Assembly: GCA_963971285.1 (NCBI GenBank)
Contig: OZ020246.1
Coordinates: 23,224,494 to 23,288,493, forward strand
DNA: 64,000 nt
Direction of reading: 5' to 3'
Origin: Astropecten irregularis
Lineage: Eukaryota > Echinodermata > Asteroidea > Paxillosida > Astropectinidae
Shown here: positions 10,401 to 19,440 of the stretch, one piece after another
How positions within the stretch are numbered: the stretch's first letter is position 1
How the letters are laid out: each line of letters starts with the position of its first letter
Translations under genes and position numbers: made by a program
The notes under the pieces: generated by a model
What the model saw: the letters and a program-made list of their open reading frames with translations, nothing else
Database searches by the model: none
What the model was told of the DNA's origin: nothing

Positions 10401-13400
10401 CTTCCCAAAGCTGCCGTGTTCTGTTTAAATAGCGTTAGCGTACCATGGAGTAATAGAGTGAACATCATATTCAGCGTGGCCAAGGTGTCTGGACTCGTTA
10501 TCATCATTATAGCAGGAATGGTGTTTGTGATTCAAGGTAATGATGATTGTTGAGTTGGCTTGTCCACTTACATTCCCCATAAAATACAAATAAAGAACGA
10601 AAGAGCTCACAGAGCATTGCTGGGCAAAGATCCCGGTGATCGCAAAGCCTAGTAGCAAAAAGAGACTACTTGCTCATACAACCTACTTGCCCAAAGAACC
10701 AAATGTGCTTATTAAGCAACTCTATGAAATTGGGCCCTAATGGCCACAGCCTGGTTACCCACAGAACTGTTTACCATGAAAGTCAAATCAGCATCAATTA
10801 CGTATAAGGCAGGGTAAACACAGAAAGAAAACAAGCCAAGCGTTTCAAAAGTAATGTTGTGTTCCCAACACCCAACTTAAACAAAAGCAATTAATAAAGA
10901 CAATGAATAAGGCCTATTGGGAAAGGTTTGCTTGAGAGCAGCAGCAGCGAGAGCGGTCTACGAGGGAACACTGGGGATTTTAGCGGGTCAGTCACGGTGG
11001 CTGTTGGCTGTTGGCTGTCGCTTCTCAAGTCCCAATGTACACTTTTGCCGTGGAGTAAGGAGGAGAGGGTCTGAATGATCGCTCGCTGTGGTGCATGGTC
11101 ATTACATGGTCAGTATTATTTATCAGATAATCAACTGAAAATAAGTCACATGTACAGCGAGTACACAATTCTAGAGGGCGCTATAGTGCTTTGAGATTCA
11201 GTAGTTGATCGAGTCAAGGTTCGCAACACTAAGGGTGGTTCTAAATTACGAACTTCAAAGACGATATCAATGGTCTCAATACTTACACGAAATTTCTAAC
11301 CGAACCGTAAAATCTTGAATGTAAGATATTTGCTGTGATGTGTGTCTGATCGCGTGATTGCTTGTTGTCGATGTTTAAAATGACATACTGATTTGTATAT
11401 TTCACCGTGTAGGCAATACTGATAACCTTAAGGATGGGTTCACGCCAGCTATAGAGGTATCGCCAGACCAGATACCACTTGCCATCTACTCTGGTCTCTT
11501 CGCATATTCTGGATGGTGAGATATGTCATTTTTGGAAAAATTAAAAAAACCGAAACTAGTTATTTAATGTATTACTAATAGGCCTAAACATATAGACCGA
11601 TCCGACGGCACGATATACCATCCGCCATTACTGCGGTGTCCCTCTCTTCTTTTGTGTGGCAACAAAAGATTTTACGCTCCCCGCAATATATACTGCAGGG
11701 TGTACATGTATGTCCTCTGATCAGGGGACGTACGCCTTGAGTGCAACGGAGCCACACCACAAAAGGAGGCTGTCTGATTTATCTATAGTTTTGCAAATAT
11801 GTTATTTGGAGAAGTTCAGATGTAATTTGTTTCTGCCTCTTGATTAGGACTCCCCCATTTTGTTTTTATCTCGTATACGAATTCCTTTCCCGTATACTAA
11901 TAGTTCGCCTTTATATCCGTTTATGTTTTCTCAATTGTGAACAACATATTGAAACATTTAACAGATCAAATTAGTCCTTTTATCTCGAGGTGCCTATTTG
12001 TCTCAATTCAAACATGATTACGAATTGACATAGGCCTACCCCTTTATTACATTGGTTACAGCAGGTCTACAGTAATTTTGTTTCTTCACCAACCATATTA
12101 ATAAATACGGTTCTGTCCTATAATAAGATTATGTTGAAACTAAGCAGTTAGTTATGGGTTAACCAAAAAGCAATAAATGGCAAAGTAATGCCTTACAAGA
12201 AAAAATCGGCACAACTAAACTAGAAGATTTTGCATTCGTAACAAATATCATAGTCTTCTCTACTTTTCTGACCACAGGCAATCTCTTCCAACCATCACCG
12301 AAGAAATTATTGACCCTGTAAGGTGAGATGACGAATCCAGTCAATAATCATTTTAAAACGGACCACTTTCCTATTTTCTTCCATTGCCTATCTTAAGACA
12401 ACGCACAGTTTTCATTCTGAAACTATTTTTCAATTACATGTATATTTCATATTATTGTAAACTACATGTAAACATTAATAGCATATTTCAAGTTACATCA
12501 ACCACGGAAATTAAGAGACAGCATGATTGGTAACATGGTTCTTTGTACACTCCTCTGTTAAACCCATTAAGCATGTTTTGTTGTTGTTGTTGTTGTTGTA
12601 ATAATGATTGAGTTGTCTGTTTGATTGCAGGAATATTCCTCTTGGAATTGTCATTTCAATGGTCCTAATAACCGGTGTATATATCTTGGCCAACCTGTCA
12701 TATTTCATCGCGCTTACTCCATTGGAGCTCTTGCAATCCGATGCTGTGGCATTGGTAAGTCAATGATTATTCATCTCATATTATTTTCTTCATAATTTAT
12801 CTGGTTATCTGTACACGGATCATAGTGCATCGCGCATGTTCAGAACAATTAACACAGGGGTATACTTTATCTGGAATCTTTATCTGCCAAAACTAGACGG
12901 CTATTTTAGAGATTGTTTTAAATTAGACCATTTGACCTTTGGTTCAATGACTGCAAAAAAAGTGTGGATTGGCAATGGTTATGGGTCATGAAAGTTTGCA
13001 TAGAACGGGCGCTCAACATAACGCCCTCTTTTGTCCGAAATAATGTCTATATAAACATTTCAATGTATTTTCATGTTCTATGTGACTTTTTTAACACACA
13101 GACCTTTGGTGAGCGAGTTATGGGTCCATGGTCTATCATCATTTCCATTGCTGTCGCCTTTTCCTGCATTGGATCATTGAATGGATCTCTCTTTTCATTT
13201 GCAAGGTGAGCCCCCCCCCCCACCCCCCAAAAAATAGTTGATAGAATACTTCCCCCTCTTATGTTTGGACTCCTGAGCCCAATTTCATGGAATCCGTTAC
13301 CGTTAGCAAAAATTCGTCGCTTATGGTAGCAGAATTTTTTACGTATTTCACTGACGAGTTTCCTTTTTGGTAACGGTAAGCAAGGAATTTGTGCAGAATG

Positions 13401-16400
13401 CATGCGACAGCCCGTTAGCAGACAATGATCACGGTTACCCTAGAAATTCTTCGCTAACCGAGAGTCTTGCTTACGGATTCCATGAAATAGATTTCACGCG
13501 TAGTATAGTGCCCGTAAGCACAAAAATAGGCCGTAACGGATTCCATGAAATTGGGCCCTGGTAATAATCATTTATGCTTAGCTTATGATAACATTTGTTA
13601 AGACAACAGTTACATAGCGATAGGCTAAATGATAAGATGCACGCGCAGTGCACAATGCTCGCGAACATTAGTTTTAAACTAATAGCTTAATAAGCTAAAA
13701 CTTGAGGCATTTTTCCTTCCAAAAATGAATTGTATTTCACTCGTCTGTCAGTGTTAGATTACGGGACGAATATCCACAGCTAACGTGGACAGCTACTGCT
13801 GCTTTCGATACCAAACGTTTCCAATCCAGAGCGCCCTCAATAAGGTCTGATTGTGGAACTGGGAGTTGACTGTAAACAAATTAGGAGCTAGTCTGAGTGA
13901 TATCCCTCTTATCTCCGAGTCCACTCAACAAACTTGTCCCGCAGACAAAACATAATTATTGGAGAAACTTCATTCCTGGAAGTGAGAGGTCCAACGACAG
14001 ATGTCATAATGTACACCAAAGTGTAGTATACAAATGTCATATGGTTCGAGGGGTGGACTGTCGATTCTAGCTCACGAGGTGTTGGTAGTTGACAAGCTAT
14101 AGTTCCCGAGGAGAAGCCGAGAGAACTAGTTTGTCCACTTCCAACACCGAGGAAAGCTAAAATCGACTGTCCACCCGAAATAAACCATGTGATATTTGTT
14201 TTACTATACTTCGTGAATATTCCTTATTGTCAACAAGAAGTGCACGAGAAGTGCAGCAAAACGTTCGTTTTTGTGAAATTCATGGGGGCGCTCTGCAAAC
14301 CTATAGGATAGATGCGCAGTGAGATGTTCCATGCGCAGTGAGATGTTACATGGGCAGTGAGCTGAGATGTTACATGTGTAACAGTTCCTTGGGAGATTCC
14401 CCGGCCTACTCGCTGGTGATCAGCAAATATATCCACTGGCACGTGATGGTGAATTGACCAATTGGGATTCGGCGCTAGGTCATGAATATTTATGAGGTAC
14501 AGCGTAATATCAACTCGCACACCCAATCATATAATACAAACAATTGTTGGTTTATGGGCCAACTTGACTTTGTTATTGATGTTAGTTTTTCTTCTTCAGA
14601 GTCCTGATGGTTTCGTCACGAGAGGGCGTTATGACCGACGTACTTGGTATGATTCACGTGCACAACAAAACACCGCTGCCTGCTGCAATAGCAACGGTAA
14701 TACACTTATTTTTGTTAAATGGGAAACATTCTTTAAATGGCCCTTAATACATTACAATGTTATATTTCGGCATACATTCGCAATAATATGTAGAAATGAT
14801 TATTCTCAGAGAATCAGCATGACGTTAGAGGGCGCTCTTAGGGTGCACAAACAATCCACTTTTAATTAATAACGTCTTGGCCAAAGACAATGCTTCCAGC
14901 CGCAAAGTTTGTCAAGAACAAAGTTTTTATAGTCAAGAGTACTTCTCTTTTCACGTTGGCAGTTCCCCATCGTGATTGGCATGCTGATGGCTCCTGATAT
15001 TAACGCGCTCATTAACTATCTCAGTTTCACTGAGTGGCTGATTATCTCCATAGCAGTGGCGGTCATCCCATATTTCCGGTGGAAGTATCCAGACTTACCA
15101 AGACCTTTCAAGGTACGTCATAGGTCAAGAGGTCAACTGCCTATTAAAGGGCATAGACACAATAGACAACTAGATGACGCAGTGATTGTTCGTGGATAGG
15201 CTACGTCATTTGAATGGTCGAGAAATAGCAACAAATCACGCTACATTTGACTTATAAAATACGTGCGTCAACCTCATAAGTACCAGGGAAGTAATCGCGG
15301 GATCTTCAAATAGTCATATTTTCCTGGCAGTGGGGCGTGGATCTGGAAACATCCGACTGGTAATTTATGACCTGCAAGTTGCAGCACGTCCCATGCTGTT
15401 CCCCGACGTGTGCCGGCTTAATACGTTCGTTTAAATACCTTCTCAACATGGCGGTCATCATTTATGTATTAATCTGCCATTGGATAATACACTTGCGCGT
15501 CATCTATTTTATTTATATGCCTATGATTAAAGGTGTCCTGAAATGAATTTGGGCTTATTGATTATTCATCCAAAGTTCATCAAATTGATACAAATAGTCG
15601 TAATGGATTATTTTTCAAGGACACAAACTGGAAGACAGACTGAAGGGAAACCGAACCTGCATAACCTTCAAAAAACCGCGCTTGTGGTCAACCAGCAGTT
15701 TAGTGGTGATACAAACTGGTACAAATGAAAATGGCATATAGCTCGGCCAGAAACGTGGCAAGTTGTTGTTATATCAAATGCTTCTCAGGACCAAGGCTTT
15801 GCCCATGGAATCATTCAGCTACGTAGTGGCACCTAGCATAGGAGCATGACGCCGTGATCTATATCATGGACAAATTGTAATGTGCCAAAACTCCAAAGTA
15901 ACTATCTTTCATCATACGGACCGAGTTGGTTGGTACTTGTGGAAGGAAGGAGATTAAACAGGGGTCGAATTCACGAAGCCCTATGATCGATCGTAAATCG
16001 AGTTACGAAGGATAACCAATCGTCTAACGATATAACACCGTGCTCTCGTCTCTTATACACCGCCCAGGTTCCGATCATTTTACCCATCATCTTCATCATC
16101 TGTGCGCTGTTTGTTGTGGTGGTGTCCATCTATTCCTCACCCCTGGACTGCGGTATCGGGGCAGCCATAACCGTCACTGGCATCCCCGTCTACTTAATCT
16201 TCGTGTGGTGGGAGAGCAAACCTAGTTGGTTCACGGATACAGTCGGTAAGTTGGTCTGTCTGTTTGTCTTTGTTGTTTCCTTAATTGCGTTGTATATGAC
16301 ATTTTGTTTCTTCAGTTTGTCGGATTTGGTCAGTATCATTGTTTAATTGGGATAGTTACGTATGAGTCTGTTTCACGGCTTGACCCAACCCCGTCACAAG

Positions 16401-16738
16401 TTCGTGCAGTCTCTGGTTCCTGACTATGACCGGTAAGAAGATTTGCTGAGGTTACCGGTTGCGATGTAAAACAATCGAGATACAATGTTCTTAAAATACA
16501 GTATCCCACAGCACTGTTTGATGTACAAGGCATGTGAACATCAAGAACACTGCCCTTAACCTGATGCAAATGTTCACATTCTTCCTAGCAGTAGGCATCG
16601 TCCCTTCAAGTTAGTGTTTTATCTTTTCATTCACTTTTCATAATTTGTTTCTTTGTTTTTGTTTCTTCTGCAGATTCAATCACGTGCTTTCTCCAGCAAT
16701 ATCTGCTGATAGCCCCGGAGGATAAAAAGAAAGGCTGA
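4427..16738 (+). CDS. SLC7A11: xCT-like (SLC7 light-chain) amino-acid transporter, gene 2, ten exons
   Basis: Exons read in phase: 4427-4979, 10411-10536, 11413-11515, 12278-12322, 12631-12754, 13102-13205, 14600-14696, 14963-15112, 16068-16245, 16674-16738. They total 1545 nt, i.e. 514 residues plus TGA, and every intron is GT-AG. The product is a 12-TM antiporter subunit that would pair with a 4F2hc/rBAT-type heavy chain. A cytosolic N-terminus (1-52) precedes TM1, which carries the unwound substrate motif GSGIF (70-74) and then SPKGVLQNTGSVG, nearly identical to vertebrate xCT. Cys169 sits where xCT forms its disulfide to the heavy chain. LNSVSV, a TM6 region ending TITEE and SREG further support the family. 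From memory of xCT, Arg135 is replaced here by Ser146 and Phe254 by Gln, so substrate choice may differ. The Lys of TM5 (SVAKVSG) is kept. The symbol means 'xCT-like', not strict orthology. Confidence 0.88.
5460..5521. repeat. 26-bp stem hairpin
   Basis: The left arm 5460-5485 (agatgggacagactgc, then agaaagctgg) is the reverse complement of 5496-5521, with a single mismatch and a loop of about 10 bases. It lies directly before the tandem repeat at 5567-5944. Confidence 0.6.
5567..5944. repeat. Tandem repeat, about 180-190 bp unit, two copies
   Basis: Two direct copies share 'aatggaatc.gccaaatacaccag', 'ctcaccaacagaaagtctgg', 'ccagcggtc' and 'catggaacctccagaca'. Copy 1 is about 5567-5750 and copy 2 about 5751-5944. 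Open frames cross both copies but use different frames in each, and I see no sign of coding. Confidence 0.6.
6085..6284. other. Assembly gap (200 N)
   Basis: Exactly 200 N, the same size as the gap at 54086-54285, so this is a fixed-length placeholder rather than a measured distance. Open frames crossing it are artefacts. Confidence 0.98.
6553..6904. mobile_element. MITE, family C (aaaggtagtatcatactttgg TIR)
   Basis: The left end ttaaaggtagtatcatact is mirrored at the right by aagtatgatgtgaacttt. Inside are recurrent blocks: cagaaatattcacagat, a 'taccgttaaaatt' segment, 'gcctgaaatg', 'gatcttttaaaa' and 'cccatgaatctgta'. The same blocks recur at 19963-20253, 20254-20534, about 26700-26985, 30620-30955, 31270-31515, 37495-37586, 40760-41070 and 63241-63583, making this the commonest repeat of the window. 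Confidence 0.65.
7098..7366. mobile_element. TIR element with alternating purine-pyrimidine core
   Basis: The left end (agagtgtgtgcagtc, then gccattttggacggcaacgc) is mirrored imperfectly at the right (gccgtccaaaagggc, then cacatgcacgctct). The core is rich in CG, TG, CA and TA steps such as gcgtgcgcgcatacgcg, the pattern prone to form Z-DNA. Overlapping short frames on both strands reflect this symmetry and are not genes. Confidence 0.5.
7520..7617 (+). CDS. Orphan exon, FAF1-like ubiquitin-like (UBL) segment
   Basis: A 98-nt exon-like block lies between an acceptor (cccttacag) and a donor (gtaagc). It enters after the first base of a codon and leaves in phase 0. It reads KVKEILSAQLNIPAEKML, then VGGWGHARPSPDDT, with no stop. 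The spacing IP...KML..GW.......D(D/S)T matches my memory of the first UBL domain of FAF1 (Fas-associated factor 1), a p97/VCP cofactor. Inside the transporter intron it stands alone: no further FAF1 exon is visible within several kilobases. Its phase does not fit splicing into the transporter, since it could accept exon 1's phase-1 end but would then put exon 2 out of phase. It is probably a fragment carried in by duplication, or part of an overlapping gene. The splice signals are seen; the family assignment is by motif spacing only. Confidence 0.55.
7629..7904. mobile_element. MITE, family B (catggaatccgttaccg TIR)
   Basis: It starts gggcccaatttcatggaat and ends with cggattccatgaaattg, the reverse complement. 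It inserts about 20 bases before the duplicated exon 1 copy and may have removed whatever lay upstream of it. A second copy, 13277-13556, follows exon 6. Confidence 0.65.
7925..8323 (+). CDS. Second, diverged copy of transporter exon 1
   Basis: From ATCGCCTTCGTG on, this block matches exon 1 of gene 2 nearly base for base, ends at the same phase-1 donor (gctag|gtatgtt) and shares about 80 bases of intron beyond. The frame is open. A candidate acceptor (ccctgtaacag) ends at 7924, and an in-frame ATG lies at 7933. The 52-residue N-terminus of exon 1 is absent. Key differences: VRT instead of VST at the residue that aligns with xCT Arg135, GTTITKSGG instead of GTMINKLGG, FLRVW instead of FLSVW, and PFFSECE instead of PFVGDCE. 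At each of these the copy is closer to vertebrate xCT than exon 1 is. It could be an alternative exon joined to exon 2 (the phase fits), a remnant of another tandem gene, or a non-functional copy. No promoter or upstream partner exon was identified. Confidence 0.6.
8811..9056. mobile_element. MITE, family A
   Basis: The ends are ggggccaatttcatagagctg and the complement of ccaatttcatagagctgctt. Same family as 1968-2211; an isolated right end of the family is at about 10700-10738. Confidence 0.65.
9330..9452. mobile_element. Short palindromic TIR element
   Basis: The left ggcccaattctctggct and the right agccagagaattgggac are inverted copies. The similarity continues inward with interruptions (ctatgg / ccatag). 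It is about 120 bp with no coding potential. Confidence 0.5.
13277..13556. mobile_element. MITE, family B
   Basis: It begins gcccaatttcatggaatcc and ends with the reverse complement ggattccatgaaattgggc. It lies 70 bases after exon 6 of the transporter. The short open frames on both strands come from the inverted ends. Confidence 0.65.
14015..14215. mobile_element. Fold-back MITE in intron 6
   Basis: The left arm (agtatac...ggtggactgtcgattctagct...gaggtgttgg) and the right arm (ccaacaccgag...agctaaaatcgactgtccacc...tatact) are inverted copies interrupted by small indels. No reading frame is conserved. Confidence 0.5.
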
Positions 16739-17470
16739 ATCTGACCTTTGGAGGAGCATCTGAATGACCTTTGCACTTAACTAGTTAACTAGTTAACTTG
16801 TTAGCTAGTTAACTAGTCTCTCATTCAGTCAATGATGGATTCTTACTGGTGGTCCACACATTGTTGTTCTCTTTTATCGAAATTTAGTGTAAATAAGAAT
16901 GATAATAATTACTTGTAATGGGAACTTTTATGGAAAGCTTTTGAGTTTGTATGAACATGTGCGCATGCGCAATGACACGTGAACTTGAAAAAAAAATTCC
17001 ACAGTTTTCATCCGTGGTTTTATGGCGATGCTAGATGATTTTAGAATCCTAAATCCAATAACTCTGTCCATATTGTGGCTAAGCTTTTTTCAATATTTTG
17101 TCAATATATATATTTGTTTTAATTTGGATGATTAGTGGCAGTACGTGTAACGATTGGTGTCCTTTGGGAAAATAAGCACATACCTGTGTAAAATTCGAAA
17201 TACACAAAGGCCCAAGCCTTAAATAGCCTATTGTGAAGTGTAATTGTATACAATAGTACGAACCATCTATAGTTTAGATCTTTTGTTTGTGTCCAATACT
17301 TCCAGGTGTTTTGAGTTGTTCCTCAATTCATACGAAGTGTTTCCTCGACATGTTATTATGGGGAACGTCTTACTTTGGTTTTGTCAGGTGAGGTCTTGTG
17401 TGTGTTTTCCCCCTTAACCCATAATGTATTCACCATGTGCTATTATATCGCCAATAAACTTGAGCTTTCT
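16739..17470 (+). other. Probable 3' UTR of transporter gene 2
   Basis: The first ~200 bases are homologous to those after the gene 1 stop codon (1583-1800), apart from a small run of gttaactagttaacttg-type repeats at 16783-16820. An AATAAA at 17453-17458 is the first good polyadenylation signal, about 715 nt after the stop. Confidence 0.45.
17453..17458 (+). promoter_or_regulatory. Candidate polyadenylation signal (AATAAA)
   Basis: AATAAA in 'gccaataaacttg' on the same strand as the transporter and 715 nt after its stop. Assigned by position only. Confidence 0.35.
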
Positions 17471-17908
17471 GTACAGTATTATGAGTTCAATGGACACAGC
17501 CTTGGTCCTTGATATCTTTGAGTATGTGCTGTACAGGTGAAGGGAATATAAAGATTGTAGAGGCCCGTGTGCTATTATACCCACGAGTTTCGTGAACTGC
17601 CTAAAAGTAAGAAGAAATGGTACTGGGAAGAAGTTTGTTAAAGGTCATATCATACATAAGAAAGGATGTCATGGTCAATGGTATCAAAGGCTTTGGTAAG
17701 TCTACGAAGACACCAGCTGCACGGAGTTTGTTGGATAAAGAGCTAGAGATAGAGCCTTATAAGTGAAGAGAAGCCATGACGAAAACAAATTGTTGGTTAG
17801 AAGGAATATCTGAGTTTGAGATGAATTTTAACAGCCTATCAAGTATTTTAGAGACATAATCCTCAAATCATGATGTCGACATCGTATAAGATATCAACAA
17901 GTCTGATG

Positions 17909-18221
17909 CATGGAAATACATACTAATAAACTAGAGGGCGGGCTCGGCGAAATTTCTGTGACAACATGGGGATCGATCCGCCATTACTGAAATGGGCACT
18001 GCGCCACTCGCTTTACTATGATCTTTGCTGTTTACGTACGGCGTAGGCCCTTGTACTGTAGTTTACGCAAGTGCTCCGTCAGCACAGCATTCACTGGTAC
18101 GCATGCGTATACGTAATTCGTGCCCGTAATAGTAATGGCGGCACGGGATACATGCGCACCACAGTACAGGGGAGTATTGTGCGTCCGCCCTCTAGTTTTT
18201 TTATTAGTATGTATCTCTATG
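17909..18221. mobile_element. hAT-like MITE with 8-bp target duplication
   Basis: The TIRs are catggaaatacatactaat and, reversed, catagagatacatactaat, each followed by ctagagggcg. The 8-bp sequence gtctgatg directly flanks both ends (17901-17908 and 18222-18229). The 313-bp interior has no transposase. An 8-bp duplication is characteristic of the hAT superfamily. Confidence 0.75.
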
Positions 18222-18229
18222 GTCTGATG

Positions 18230-18840
18230 GCACATCAAGCAGGCGCGGTTCTACAGGGGCCCACTGAAAAAAATTGTCTAGCTCCCACAAAAAATGCAAT
18301 TGAACACAAAATCCTTGAAAATACTGCATCTTTTTAGTTATTTGGCGCCCATTACATAAAAAAAACCGCGTAGTTTATGATATAGGTGCATTTTCGACCC
18401 CTAATAAGACATAGCAGAAGCGAGTGTTAGAAGAACCCAAAATATTGGGTCTTCTTGCCCCCCCCCCTAAAAAAATGGCTCTTCTAGCCCCCAACATATT
18501 GGCTCTAGAACCGCACATGCCATCAAGCCCTCCGTAGATGTCAAATTCCCGAGTCCATTAAGTTTAATGTGTTGCGAGACCAATGATGAGTGCACACGTT
18601 GCAAATAATGCCGGTGGAACAATAAAGGACAATGCACGTGCATATAGGAATATACGAACCGCCACAGTGCCTTTCGCTTATAAAATCCAAATTGACCATG
18701 TTGTATCTCGCCCAGGCGACCATGGGAAAACATTTTCGATAATACAATGAACAGCATATGCCTCGTTGTATCCATCAGATAATTACCAAAACAAGGCGAC
18801 CGTGACAAATGAGCAAAACCATTTGCAGGTAAAATCGATC
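18230..18840. other. Intergenic, no gene seen
   Basis: Contains a C-run (about 18458) and short open frames on the minus strand without recognisable domains. I see nothing to support a gene. Confidence 0.4.
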
Positions 18841-18849
18841 ACTATCAAG

Positions 18850-19440
18850 CTGTATGTTAAACATACCTCCAAATACCTTGGGTCATGGATTCGTGACTCA
18901 AAAGGGACATATGCAAGTGTTGAAAGCCAAGGCTTGAGTGGTTTGCCAAAATTAAGGTGAGGAAGATATGGAATTCCAACATCAGGGATGAGTTCAAAGC
19001 CACACTCTTTGAGTCGACAGTGGAATCATGGGTCTAGGACATACGTTGACACTGACCAAGGAGATGGAGAAGAGTTTGAATGTCGCATACGCCAGGATGC
19101 AGCTTCGCATGGCTCTCAACAAGAACCAGGGATAAGGATGACCAACGGTGAGCTGTACAGGATCAGAAAGCTCCCAACCCTGAGTTCAAAGATCCCTGAG
19201 AGGAGGTTGCGGATAGCTTGATATGCTCAAAGACACACAGAGACAGCGCTTCACTCAGTAGTCCTATGGGAACCATGTCATGGGAAGACCAGTAGGGTAG
19301 GTCAAGGCTGACTTACATGGAGAGACTCAAGGCGGACACTGGGCTGGCTAGTTCCGACGAGGTGGCTGTTCTGATGTGCCACCGAGACTGCTGGAGACGA
19401 TTCATCAACAACATCCAGGACACTACCCGACCTGAGTGAG
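18850..19440 (+). pseudogene. Decayed LINE reverse-transcriptase C-terminal fragment
   Basis: Across shifting frames the translation keeps a coherent non-LTR retrotransposon tail. It starts with YLGSWIRDSKG, then pieces such as SNIRDEFKATLFES, LTKEMEKSLNVAYARM, RMTNGELYRI, SSKIPERRLRIA, YAQRHTETALHSVVLWEP, TYMERLKADTGL and MCHRDCWRRFI, ending TTRPE. Several frameshifts and stops separate these pieces. The region after the YADD motif in LINE RTs typically has the YLGS element at its start, which supports the call. The clade is not assigned. Confidence 0.6.

Larger units (their letters stand above)
4980..10410 (+). other. Intron 1 of transporter gene 2
   Basis: A 5.4-kb intron packed with repeats. 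In order it holds: a repeat shared with 2430-3080, a 26-bp hairpin, a roughly 180-190 bp tandem repeat, GAGTAC-type repeats, an N gap, a family C MITE, a Z-DNA-like TIR element, an orphan ubiquitin-like exon, a family B MITE, a second copy of exon 1, a family A MITE (8811-9056) and a further TIR element (9330-9452). The stretch 9453-10410 holds only a GATCGAAACGTC-type dispersed motif near 10190 and no coding signal that I can support. Confidence 0.6.
10537..16067 (+). other. Introns 2-8 of transporter gene 2
   Basis: These introns carry no extra exon that I can support. Intron 2 (10537-11412) has a MITE end at 10700-10738. Intron 6 (13206-14599) holds a C-run directly after the donor, the family B MITE at 13277-13556 and a further TIR element at about 14015-14215 (agtgtagtata / tatacttcg ends). 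Intron 8 (15113-16067) is homologous to the gene 1 intron at the window start. Confidence 0.55.
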
